Source: an uncultured Isosphaeraceae bacterium (lineage in GTDB: Bacteria > Planctomycetota > Planctomycetia > Isosphaerales > Isosphaeraceae). Taken from it: DNA of 9,067 nt. The position numbers and the translations under genes are program-made. Positions 1 to 6,605 of the stretch are shown in pieces. The stretch is from NCBI GenBank assembly GCA_937907405.1, contig CALCIC010000331.1, forward strand, positions 1 to 9,067, given 5' to 3'. Position 1 is the stretch's first letter. Every line of letters starts with the position of its first letter. The notes beneath the pieces are model-generated. The model saw only the letters and a program-made list of their open reading frames with translations. It had not been told where the DNA came from and did not search any database.

Positions 1-2071
1 CGTCGCGGACGCGCGCGAAGTAACGGCCGTCGGCCGGGGCGGTGAAGGTCAGCTTCGAGTCCTTGCCGAATTCACGATGCGACTCGTCGTCGTTCTCGTA
101 ATAGAGGGGGAAGACCGGCAGCCCGTTGGGGACCAGCGCCGCGCCCGGGGGATGGGGCTGGACCACGTAGCAGGGCTCGCCGAGCGCGTGGGCCAGCGGC
201 GTCGACTCGAAGTAGCCCCAGCGCTTCCCCTGGCCGGGATGGACGATGAATCCCGAATCCGGTCCCCTCGGATAGAGCCAGAGCTTGACGACCTCGCCGT
301 TGGCGTACAGGTATTCATTCAAGCGCATCTCGTCCTGACCGAAGAGGCGGAAGTCGCCGATGATCGCGTCGTCCTTGCCGCGGAACGTGAAGTACGACTC
401 GCGGACCGCCTGCAGTCGGGCGCGCTCGATCCGCCGGCCCTGCTCGTCGAGCACCTCGACGAACGAGTCGAGCTTCGACCCGGCGCGGGACGCCTCGACC
501 TCCAGCACCCAGGTCGCGCCGGCCTTCGCGGCGAATCGGAAGAAGTCGCCGTCGGCGTGGTCCTTCTCTGTTCCGGCGATCGCCCCCGTGACGACGGCGG
601 GAAGCTCCAGGTCGTTCGCCTGGTCGACGCCGTTGTTCGGTTCGCGCTCGGAGATCTTCTTCGGCTCGCCGAGGTCGAGAACCGGAGAGGATCTGGGCGT
701 TTCGGTTTCAGCGGCGACCGCCTTCCGCGCGCGGGCCGGCGGGAGAGGGTAGATCGCCGTTGATCCGTCCATCCTGCCGACGAGGAACGACTTACCGTCC
801 GCGGCGATCGCCAGGGCGCCGGCGACGTCGGGCTGATCTTCCCAGAGTTGAAGCTCCGAGTAATCGGCGGCGTCCCAGGCCTTGATGGTCCGGTCCTCGG
901 CCGTGGTGACGAGCCGAGAGCCGTCCGGCGTGAACGCGAGCTGGACGATCGCCCCCTCGTGGGCGAACCGGGCCAGGACCATCGGGTTGACCCGGGGGCG
1001 GTCGATCGAGACGAACTCCCAGACCCGGACGACGTCGTCGGCGCCCCCGGCGACGATCGATTTGCCGTCGGGGCTGAAGGCGACGGCGTACTCCTCCTTG
1101 AGCGGCTGGGGGAGCGTGTCCATCCGCAGGCCGTCCGCGACCCGCCAGACCTTGCAGGTGTCGTCGGCGCTCGCGCTCGCCAGGAACCGGCCGTCGGGGC
1201 TGAACGCCAGCTTGTAGACGGCTCCGTTGTGCCCTTCGAGGCTGCGCAAAGGCGCGCCGTCGTCGACGTTCCAGAGCTTGACGACGCGGTCGTAGCCGGC
1301 CGTCGCCAGGGTCTTGCCGTCGGGGGAGAGCGCGGCGTCGAACAGCAGGTCGCGATGCGCCTGGAAGCGTCGGATCAGCGCGCCGTCCTCGACGTTCCAC
1401 AGGGCCGCCTCGCCGCCGAGGCCGACGACGCCCGAGGCGGTCGCGAGCCGGCTCCCGTCCCTCGAAAACTGGACGGCGGTCACCTTGCCGGGGAAGTCGT
1501 CGAGCACGCGCTCGGCCGCGTCGGCCGACGTCTTGTACAGCTCGACCGAGCCGAACCGGGCGACTGCGCGCCGCTTGCCGTCGCCCGAGAACGCGACCGC
1601 CGTCACCGGCCGCGCCTTCGCACGCGAGACGATCCTGGGGACGACGAGCGCCGGTCGGCTGGTTGGATCGCCCGTCGGCGCCGGGGCGCCGGCGTTGATC
1701 CAGGCGGTCAGGACCGCGACCTCCGGGTCGCCGGGCTTCGGCTCCCCCTTGGGGGGCATCTTCGGCTTCGACTCGCCGGTCAGGACGCGGATCAACCGGC
1801 TCGACGCGGCGTCGCCGGCCTTGATCGCCGGGCCGTGCTCGCCCCCCATCTGGAGCGACGCATACGACTCCAGCGAGAACTCTCCCTCGCGGTCCTCGTC
1901 GTTATGGCAGCCCGCGCAATACTTGCGAAGGATCGGCGCGACCGCCGAGTCGTAGTCGGGGGCTTTCGGATCGTCGGCCGCGACGATCGGCGCCGCCGCC
2001 AGAACGGCCGTCGCGACCAGCAAACGCATCAAGAAGACGCGCCCTGACATTCGGATTTGGGGAGTCATCAT
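1..2071 (-). CDS. Secreted planctomycete cytochrome c (PSCyt1-type) / seven-unit WD40 / PPC-domain protein, partial
   Basis: This is an open frame of 690 codons that runs off the left edge, so the C-terminus is missing. Seen: a Sec-type signal (residues about 15-32, ending VAA before an Asp pair); one c-type heme motif, CAGCH, at 52-56 with a likely distal Met in KMPPK (M105), as in the PSCyt1 family; seven WD40-like units over about 156-444, each with a DG turn (residues near 162, 203, 249, 291, 333, 381, 423), several ending in LW, VW or AW; and a PPC-like beta domain from EREPNN (475) to about 550, with a second probably beginning near 671. The start at 2071 (or the adjacent ATG at 2068) has GAGG 9 nt upstream; later Met codons 8 and 15 have no better site. 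The gene begins 23 nt after the DUF1549/DUF1553 stop, so it is probably co-transcribed. Inferred role: an extracytoplasmic heme protein with a propeller for protein contacts. Partner and substrate are unknown. Confidence 0.9.
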   Translation of the reverse strand, partial: MMTPQIRMSGRVFLMRLLVATAVLAAAPIVAADDPKAPDYDSAVAPILRKYCAGCHNDEDREGEFSLESYASLQMGGEHGPAIKAGDAASSRLIRVLTGESKPKMPPKGEPKPGDPEVAVLTAWINAGAPAPTGDPTSRPALVVPRIVSRAKARPVTAVAFSGDGKRRAVARFGSVELYKTSADAAERVLDDFPGKVTAVQFSRDGSRLATASGVVGLGGEAALWNVEDGALIRRFQAHRDLLFDAALSPDGKTLATAGYDRVVKLWNVDDGAPLRSLEGHNGAVYKLAFSPDGRFLASASADDTCKVWRVADGLRMDTLPQPLKEEYAVAFSPDGKSIVAGGADDVVRVWEFVSIDRPRVNPMVLARFAHEGAIVQLAFTPDGSRLVTTAEDRTIKAWDAADYSELQLWEDQPDVAGALAIAADGKSFLVGRMDGSTAIYPLPPARARKAVAAETETPRSSPVLDLGEPKKISEREPNNGVDQANDLELPAVVTGAIAGTEKDHADGDFFRFAAKAGATWVLEVEASRAGSKLDSFVEVLDEQGRRIERARLQAVRESYFTFRGKDDAIIGDFRLFGQDEMRLNEYLYANGEVVKLWLYPRGPDSGFIVHPGQGKRWGYFESTPLAHALGEPCYVVQPHPPGAALVPNGLPVFPLYYENDDESHREFGKDSKLTFTAPADGRYFARVRD

Positions 2072-2094
2072 CCGGACGAACCTCGGTCGGCGGC

Positions 2095-4608
2095 CTAGTG
2101 GTTGAACAGGAATTCCCGGCTGCTCAGGAGCCCCCACAAGACGTCCTCGACGACGGGGCGCTCGTCGGGGGCGCCCGGCGGGGGGAGCATCGCGATCAAC
2201 GATCCACGCTCGGCCGCGGTCGGATAGCGAGCCAGGCACGCGAGGTAGATTTCCTCGACGAGCGCGGGGTCCGACATCCCCTGTTTCCGCAGGCCGAGCA
2301 GTTTGCCGATCCGGTTGTCCTTGGCGCCCAGCTTCTTGTTGAGGGTGTCGCCGTTGGTCAGGTGGAGCACCTGGACGACCGAGGGCTCGGACGACCGCTC
2401 GCATTCGCAGACGATCCGCCGGGAGTTTCGGCCGAACGCCTGGAGGAAGTAGTTCTCGACCGAAGAATCGTAAAGCTGGATCGCTCGGGTCCCCGGCGGG
2501 TAGAAGTCGGTCTTCGCTCGGGAGCCGCCGGGGATCAGCACGTTCTCGAACTTCGACGGCGCCTGCGTGACCTGCGTGATCGCGTCGAGCAGCACCTCGG
2601 CCATCATCCGCCGGGGGTAGTAGCGCGAGTAGAACCGTCGATCGCCCTTGTTGCCCGGCAAGGAACGGCTCGACCGCTGGTAGGCGTTGGATTGGAGGAT
2701 CGCCTTCATCAGCGCCTTGAGGTCGAACTTGTTCTTGACCAAATGATCGGCCGCCGCTTTGAGAAGGGCCTCGTTGCTGGCGGGATTGGAGACGCGGACG
2801 TCGTCGACCTTCTCGACCAGGCCGACGCCGAAGAAGTTGGCCCAGACCCGGTTGACGACCGCCCGAGCGAAATAGGGGTTGTCGGGGGCGGTCATCCAGT
2901 CGGCGAGGCTGTTCCGGCGGTCGGACGGGTCGTCGATCGGCAGCGGGACTCCGTCGAGCGGGGTCGGCGGCAGGGGCTTGCCGGTACGGGGCTGGATCAG
3001 GTCGCCCGACTGTGCGACGTAAAGCGTCCGCCGACCCTCCCCCGCGCCGGGGTCGCCTCCCCAACCCTTGGCCTTCACCCGGGCGAACAGGTTGGCCATC
3101 GCGAAATACTGGTCGTTCGTCCATTTCTCGAGCGGGTGGTCGTGGCACCGGGCGCAGCCGATGGACAGCCCCAGGAACGCCTGGCTGACGTTCTCGGTCA
3201 TCTCTTCAGGAGACTGGCTGAGGCCGTAGAAGTTGGTGGCGCCGTTCTCGAGGCTCTCGCCGGTCGCGGTCAGGATCTCTCGGACCATCCGGTCCCAGGG
3301 GGTGTCCGCCTCGACGTGCTTGTGAATCCACATGTAATACGACTTGATCGAATCCGGCCGCAGCTTCGCGCTGGTGAGCATCAGCACGTCAGACCATTTG
3401 TAGGTCCAGTAGTCGGCGAACTCCGGCCGCGCCAGCAGCGCGTCGATCAGGGCGTCGCGCTTGTCCGGGGCGGAGTCGGACAGGAAGTCGCGGACCTCGA
3501 CGGCCGTCGGCGGCCGGCCGACCGCGTCGATCCAGGCGCGGCGGACGAACGTCGGGTCGTCGCAGGCCGGCGAGGCGGGCAGGTTGAGTCTGGTCAATTG
3601 CTTGTCGATGAATTCGTCGATGAAATTGCGCGGCTTGCGGCCGTCGACGAGCGTTCCATCCGTCGCGCCGGGCGAGCCGTCGGCGTAGGGGACCGTGATC
3701 CGGGCGATGGCGATCTTGCCGGCGTACCAGGCGACGACCGCCCCCTCGCCGGGGCCGACCACCGTCGCGGCCCCCTGATCGTCGACCCGGCAGACCGACT
3801 CGTCGGCCGACGACCATTTCGCCCATCGCGTGACGTCCTCGGATCGGCCGTCGGTGTAGCGGGCGCGGACGAGGATCGGCTGGGCGTCGCCGATCTTGTG
3901 GATCGAGCCGGCGGGGAGGACTTCGACCGTCTCGACGCGGGGGTCGGAGTCGGCCGGGGGGACGGCGCCGGCGGCGATCCAGTCGGCGACGATCTGATAC
4001 TCCGGCGAGTCGGTCGCGAACCGGATTCCCCCCTTGTGGGGGATCGCCCCCGACGGCTTGGCGAGCACCAGGCTGCGGCCGGGGTCGGAGAGTTCGACGC
4101 GCCGCCCGCGCTCGCCTTTGACGATGTTGAAGAAGTCGGCGGCCGGATCGAAGCCGTTGAGCGAGAGTCGGAACCCCCCCTTGCCGGCGAGCGCGCCGTG
4201 GCAGGCGCCGGTGTTGCAGCCCATCTTGGCGAGGATCGGCTCGACCTGGTTGCGGAAGCTCCGCGCGAGCGATACGCCGGACACGGCGACCCTGGCCGTC
4301 GCGGTTCGACCGCCGGCCTTGGCCGTGACGACCGTCTCGCCGTCGCCGATCGGCTTCACCAGGCCGTCGGCGACGGTCGCGACCCCCGGGGCGCTCGACG
4401 ACCATTCGACGCCGTCGGTCACGCGGCTTGCGACCTCGCCGCCGGGGCCCTGTTCCTGAAGGAGCAGGCGCTGCACCGCTTCGGGCGATTCGAGCCGGAC
4501 TTCGGCGGGGAGCAGGACGAGCCCGTCGTCCCCCCTCGCGCCGCCGCCGCCGAGGGGGACGACGAGGGCCAGGGCGATCGTGCAGGACCGGGACAGGGCG
4601 TTCCGCAT
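2095..4608 (-). CDS. Exported DUF1549 (PSCyt2) / DUF1553 (PSD1) protein with two Ig-like domains and heme-type motifs
   Basis: The protein has 837 residues. Seen, in order: a Sec signal peptide (1-26, hydrophobic IALALVV); a first bacterial Ig-like (Big_2-type) domain at about 29-112; a CX4CH motif, CNTGACH, at 131-137; a second Ig-like domain at about 225-307; the DUF1549 region at about 327-513, starting NFIDEFID and containing a CXXCH motif, CARCH, at 485-489; and the DUF1553 region at about 565-825, starting near LADWMT and ending EFLFNH. DUF1549 and DUF1553 are the planctomycete families also named PSCyt2 and PSD1, and no enzymatic reaction is established for them. The start is backed by GAGGTG 7 nt upstream. 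The gene lies 28 nt after the DUF1501 stop and 23 nt before the WD40 cytochrome gene. Compared with the paralogue at 6606-8807, it has one extra N-terminal Ig-like domain. Inferred: a periplasmic or surface protein that may carry two hemes and work with the adjacent DUF1501 protein. Confidence 0.95.
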   Translation of the reverse strand: MRNALSRSCTIALALVVPLGGGGARGDDGLVLLPAEVRLESPEAVQRLLLQEQGPGGEVASRVTDGVEWSSSAPGVATVADGLVKPIGDGETVVTAKAGGRTATARVAVSGVSLARSFRNQVEPILAKMGCNTGACHGALAGKGGFRLSLNGFDPAADFFNIVKGERGRRVELSDPGRSLVLAKPSGAIPHKGGIRFATDSPEYQIVADWIAAGAVPPADSDPRVETVEVLPAGSIHKIGDAQPILVRARYTDGRSEDVTRWAKWSSADESVCRVDDQGAATVVGPGEGAVVAWYAGKIAIARITVPYADGSPGATDGTLVDGRKPRNFIDEFIDKQLTRLNLPASPACDDPTFVRRAWIDAVGRPPTAVEVRDFLSDSAPDKRDALIDALLARPEFADYWTYKWSDVLMLTSAKLRPDSIKSYYMWIHKHVEADTPWDRMVREILTATGESLENGATNFYGLSQSPEEMTENVSQAFLGLSIGCARCHDHPLEKWTNDQYFAMANLFARVKAKGWGGDPGAGEGRRTLYVAQSGDLIQPRTGKPLPPTPLDGVPLPIDDPSDRRNSLADWMTAPDNPYFARAVVNRVWANFFGVGLVEKVDDVRVSNPASNEALLKAAADHLVKNKFDLKALMKAILQSNAYQRSSRSLPGNKGDRRFYSRYYPRRMMAEVLLDAITQVTQAPSKFENVLIPGGSRAKTDFYPPGTRAIQLYDSSVENYFLQAFGRNSRRIVCECERSSEPSVVQVLHLTNGDTLNKKLGAKDNRIGKLLGLRKQGMSDPALVEEIYLACLARYPTAAERGSLIAMLPPPGAPDERPVVEDVLWGLLSSREFLFNH

Positions 4609-4615
4609 GGCGCGT

Positions 4616-4621
4616 CACCTC
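4616..4621 (-). promoter_or_regulatory. Ribosome binding site of the left DUF1549/DUF1553 gene
   Basis: On the minus strand GAGGTG lies 7 nt before the ATG at 4608, inside the 28-nt gap after the DUF1501 stop. This strong site supports independent re-initiation within the operon and confirms the start codon. Confidence 0.65.
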
Positions 4622-4636
4622 GTCGGCAGGGAGGGT

Positions 4637-6013
4637 TCAGAAGAGCTCGTGGATCTCGCGGTGGCCGAAGTCGACCAAGGGGAACGGACGGCCGGCGGGT
4701 CCGGGGAGTTCGGTTTCGAGGTTGAGGCCGAGGCTGTGGAAGATCGTCGCGGCGACGTCGGACGGCTCGACGGGGCGGTCGGCGGGCACCGCGCCGATGG
4801 GGTCGCTGGCGCCCACGATTCGGCCTCCCTTGACTCCGCCGCCGGCGAACCCCACGGTGAAGCATTGGGGCCAGTGGTCGCGCCCCCCGGCGGGGTTCAC
4901 CCGAGGCGTCCGGCCGAACTCGGCGAGGTTGCAAACCAACGTCGCGTCAAGCATCCCGCGCTGGTCCAGGTCTTCGATCAGGGCGCTGTAGGCCCGGTCG
5001 TAGAGCGGGCAGACGACGTCGCGCATCCCCTCGATCGAGGTGAACGGCTTCGACCCGTGGATGTCCCATGTGATCTCGTCGAACACGGTCAAGAACGTGT
5101 TCACGGTCACGAACCGGACGCCGTTCTCGATCAGCCGGCGGGCCAGCAGGCAGCTCTGGCCGAACCGGGACATGCCGTACCGTTCGCGGACCTGCCGGGG
5201 CTCTTGCGAAAGGTCGAACGCCGACCGGGCCTGGGGGCTGGTCATCAGGCGGAAGGCCGACTGGAAGTTGTCGTCCAGAAGAGCCGCATCCTCGGTCGAC
5301 TCGAACAGATCAACGGCGTCGTCGACCAATTCGCGGATCTTGCGGCGGCGATCGAGCCGGACCGTGCCGATCTCCGGGGGAGGCAGGAGGTCGGGAACCC
5401 GGAAGTCGGGTTGCGACGGGTCGGCGTTCAGCTCGAACGGGTCGTGCGCCTTGCCTAGGAATCCGCCCGCCTGGCCGTTGGGCATGTTGCCGCCGCCGCG
5501 CCCCATCAACTCAGGGAGGACGGCGAACGGCGGCAGGTCGGTCCTCCGGCCCTTGAGATAGCTGACGACGGCCCCCACGTGGGGCGTGTTGACGCCGCCG
5601 GAGAACAGGCGCCCGGTCTGGAGCATCTGCCAGCCGGCGTCGTGGACGGCGGCGCCGCCGTGGTGCGCCGACCGGACCAGCGAGATCTTGTCGGCGATCG
5701 CCGCGTGCCAGGGGAGGATCTCCGAGAACTGGAATCCGGGGATGGCGGTTTGGATCGGCTTGAACGGACCTCGGATCTCGGCCGGCGCGTCCGGCTTCAT
5801 GTCCCAAAGGTCCATGTTGCTGGGGGCGCCGAGGTTGAAGATCATGATGCAAGAGCGGTCGTCGTGATCGGGCTTGACCGCCCCGGCGGCCCGCGCGGCC
5901 ATCAACTGCGGGAGCGAAAACCCGATCCCCCCCAGAGCGCCGACTTGCAGGAAATCGCGGCGGGTCACGCCGCCGCACGTCGCTGCCTGCCCTCTTCCGG
6001 TGAAAGTGAGCAT
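4637..6013 (-). CDS. Tat-exported DUF1501 family protein (left module)
   Basis: The protein has 458 residues from the chosen start. A twin-arginine signal is visible: TRRDFLQVG with RR at 18-19, followed by a hydrophobic stretch to about 42. The DUF1501 family signature follows: GAPSNMDLWD at 63-71, SLVRSAHH at 111-118, WDIHG at 316-320, EFGRTP at 365-370 and GRDHW at 377-381. DUF1501 is related in fold to sulfatases and alkaline phosphatases; no substrate is established. The ATG at 6013 was chosen because it puts RR close to the N-terminus, as Tat signals require, and has a purine-rich GAGGCGGGGA upstream. A TTG at 6073 would add 20 residues but has no ribosome site and lies upstream of the predicted transcription start. 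The gene heads the DUF1501, DUF1549/DUF1553, WD40-cytochrome operon. Export by Tat implies folding in the cytoplasm, often with a cofactor or metal, whereas its neighbours use Sec signals. Confidence 0.93.
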   Translation of the reverse strand: MLTFTGRGQAATCGGVTRRDFLQVGALGGIGFSLPQLMAARAAGAVKPDHDDRSCIMIFNLGAPSNMDLWDMKPDAPAEIRGPFKPIQTAIPGFQFSEILPWHAAIADKISLVRSAHHGGAAVHDAGWQMLQTGRLFSGGVNTPHVGAVVSYLKGRRTDLPPFAVLPELMGRGGGNMPNGQAGGFLGKAHDPFELNADPSQPDFRVPDLLPPPEIGTVRLDRRRKIRELVDDAVDLFESTEDAALLDDNFQSAFRLMTSPQARSAFDLSQEPRQVRERYGMSRFGQSCLLARRLIENGVRFVTVNTFLTVFDEITWDIHGSKPFTSIEGMRDVVCPLYDRAYSALIEDLDQRGMLDATLVCNLAEFGRTPRVNPAGGRDHWPQCFTVGFAGGGVKGGRIVGASDPIGAVPADRPVEPSDVAATIFHSLGLNLETELPGPAGRPFPLVDFGHREIHELF

Positions 6014-6020
6014 GCAACGG

Positions 6021-6030
6021 TCCCCGCCTC
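6021..6030 (-). promoter_or_regulatory. Purine-rich ribosome binding site candidate for the left DUF1501 gene
   Basis: On the minus strand GAGGCGGGGA ends 7 nt before the ATG at 6013. It is not a canonical Shine-Dalgarno sequence, but it is the only purine-rich stretch suitably placed before any of the in-frame starts (6073 TTG, 6049 ATG, 6013 ATG), so it helps choose 6013. Confidence 0.4.
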
Positions 6031-6075
6031 GGACGCATCGGGAAGGCATCGAGGCCGACGGCCCCGCGTACAACC

Positions 6076-6104
6076 ATCCTAACCGTTGAGCAGCCGCGCG
6101 TCAT
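6076..6104 (-). promoter_or_regulatory. Candidate promoter for the left DUF1501 operon
   Basis: Read on the minus strand, ATGACG (6099-6104) and TAGGAT (6076-6081) are separated by 17 bp, each matching four of six consensus positions. Transcription would begin near 6069, leaving about 55 nt of leader before the ATG at 6013. This would make the DUF1501 operon independent of the lapA-like gene upstream. Weak evidence, as motif matches of this kind occur by chance. Confidence 0.3.
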
Positions 6105-6156
6105 GCATCCTTTTTCCGTCCCGTTCCGATCTCTCGCGATTCGAATACGACCCTCG

Positions 6157-6390
6157 TCATGATCCTTCGGCCGGCCGCTCCGACACCTTGCGCAACGACC
6201 TTCGGACGAACGCCACCACCGTCCAGCCGCTGATCATGCCCAGCAAATACGCCGCGATCGCCAGCAACGCGACCGGAGTCGTCGCCTTCCAGGTCCAGAA
6301 GGCGACCGTGATCGCGTCGGTGTTCTGCACGGCGAACAGCCCTACCGCGCCCAGAAAGATCAGAAGCAGGATCGCCTGAACGTACCGCAT
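6157..6390 (-). CDS. Small LapA/DUF1049-like two-helix inner membrane protein
   Basis: The protein has 77 residues and two membrane segments: about 3-22 (AILLLIFLGAVGLFAVQN) and 37-62 (PVALLAIAAYLLGMISGW). They are joined by a short NTDAITVAFWTWKATT segment and followed by a basic tail beginning RRSLRK. This layout, with the Q-N-x-x-x-I-x-V-x-F motif and a G-x-x-x-G in helix two, matches the LapA/DUF1049 family (PF06305). In E. coli LapA is linked to lipopolysaccharide assembly control with LapB. No lapB partner is visible here, so that role should not be transferred directly. The ATG start is supported by GAGGG 4 nt upstream. The stop is 143 nt before the DUF1501 start, with a promoter candidate in between, so the gene may be transcribed separately from the DUF1501 operon. 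It diverges from the plus-strand module. Confidence 0.85.
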   Translation of the reverse strand: MRYVQAILLLIFLGAVGLFAVQNTDAITVAFWTWKATTPVALLAIAAYLLGMISGWTVVAFVRRSLRKVSERPAEGS

Positions 6391-6405
6391 AGCACCCTCG
6401 TTTCC

Positions 6406-6420
6406 ACGGCGGGAAGCCGT
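6406..6420 (-). repeat. Short perfect hairpin in the leader of the lapA-like gene
   Basis: ACGGC (6406-6410) and GCCGT (6416-6420) form a perfect 5-bp inverted repeat around a 5-nt loop, ending 15 nt before the lapA-like ATG and just upstream of its ribosome site. It could affect translation of the minus-strand gene, but a stem this short is common by chance in GC-rich DNA. Confidence 0.3.
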
Positions 6421-6440
6421 ATCGTCGAGCTGGAATGGTT

Positions 6441-6461
6441 GGATCCGCTACAGGCGGTTCC
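6441..6461. repeat. Imperfect inverted repeat in the divergent intergenic region
   Basis: GGATCCGC (6441-6448) and GCGGTTCC (6454-6461) are inverted copies with one mismatch, separated by TACAG. The element lies in the leader region of the lapA-like gene and about 70 bp upstream of the right-module promoter candidate. It could be an operator for a dimeric regulator or an RNA hairpin in the lapA leader. No U-tract follows on either strand, so it is not an intrinsic terminator. Confidence 0.4.
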
Positions 6462-6531
6462 GTCACGAAGACCCGCAAGATTCGGGCCGCACGCTATCGT
6501 GGCGTCCGCTTCGTCGCGTGTCGAATAATTG

Positions 6532-6560
6532 TTGAAGAAATCCAGCGGATCGGATACGCT
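6532..6560 (+). promoter_or_regulatory. Candidate sigma70-type promoter for the right DUF1549/DUF1553-DUF1501 module
   Basis: TTGAAG (6532-6537) and TACGCT (6555-6560) are separated by exactly 17 bp. They match the TTGACA and TATAAT consensus at four and three positions. An AT-rich patch, GAATAATTG, lies just upstream and stands out in this GC-rich DNA. Transcription would begin near 6567 and give a leader of about 40 nt before the ATG at 6606, consistent with the chosen start and against the open extension to 6435. Prediction from sequence only. Confidence 0.4.
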
Positions 6561-6593
6561 GCATTCGCGCGGAGCACGAATTCGATCTCGATC

Positions 6594-6600
6594 GAGGTGG
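6594..6600 (+). promoter_or_regulatory. Ribosome binding site deciding the start of the right DUF1549/DUF1553 gene
   Basis: GAGGTGG lies 5 nt before the ATG at 6606 and is the best Shine-Dalgarno match in the frame. It fixes the start at the signal peptide and rules out the in-frame extension to 6435. Its first three bases belong to the perfect palindrome CTCGATCGAG at 6587-6596. Confidence 0.7.
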
Positions 6601-6605
6601 TCAGA

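Noticed and set aside
1064..1204. Repeated 15-mer GCCGTCGGGGCTGAA spaced 126 bp apart (1064-1078 and 1190-1204)
   Set aside because: It encodes the FSPDG turn in successive WD40 units 42 residues apart, so it is a protein-level repeat and not a separate DNA element or CRISPR.
792..1400. 202-codon minus-strand frame within the WD40 region
   Set aside because: It is a frame-shifted reading of the WD40 repeats, rich in Arg and Pro. The true frame is continuous from 2071 to the left edge.
848..2047. 399-codon plus-strand frame opposite the WD40-cytochrome gene
   Set aside because: Composition is low-complexity Arg/Asp/Val-rich, and it lies wholly antisense to a gene with a signal peptide, heme motif and WD40 repeats.
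2098..4725. Very long plus-strand open frame (875 codons) opposite the left DUF1549/DUF1553 gene
   Set aside because: It is an antisense shadow: high GC at third codon positions removes stops on the opposite strand. The translation is Arg/Gly/Asp-rich with no domain, while the minus strand gives clear families, a signal peptide and a ribosome site.
6014..6073. TTG-initiated 20-residue extension of the left DUF1501 protein
   Set aside because: It has no ribosome site, would move the twin-arginine motif too far from the N-terminus, and would start at or upstream of the predicted transcript start.
6105..6156. Possible terminator after the lapA-like gene, suggested by the CCTTTTTCC tract
   Set aside because: The T-run is on the plus strand, so on the transcribed minus strand it is an A-run, and no adequate stem precedes it.
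6086..6379. 97-codon plus-strand frame opposite the lapA-like gene
   Set aside because: The minus strand encodes a coherent two-helix membrane protein with a ribosome site; the plus-strand product has no features.
6435..6605. In-frame upstream extension of the right DUF1549/DUF1553 gene
   Set aside because: It would bury the signal peptide 57 residues inside the protein. GAGGTGG directly before the ATG at 6606 and the promoter candidate at 6532-6560 support the shorter form.
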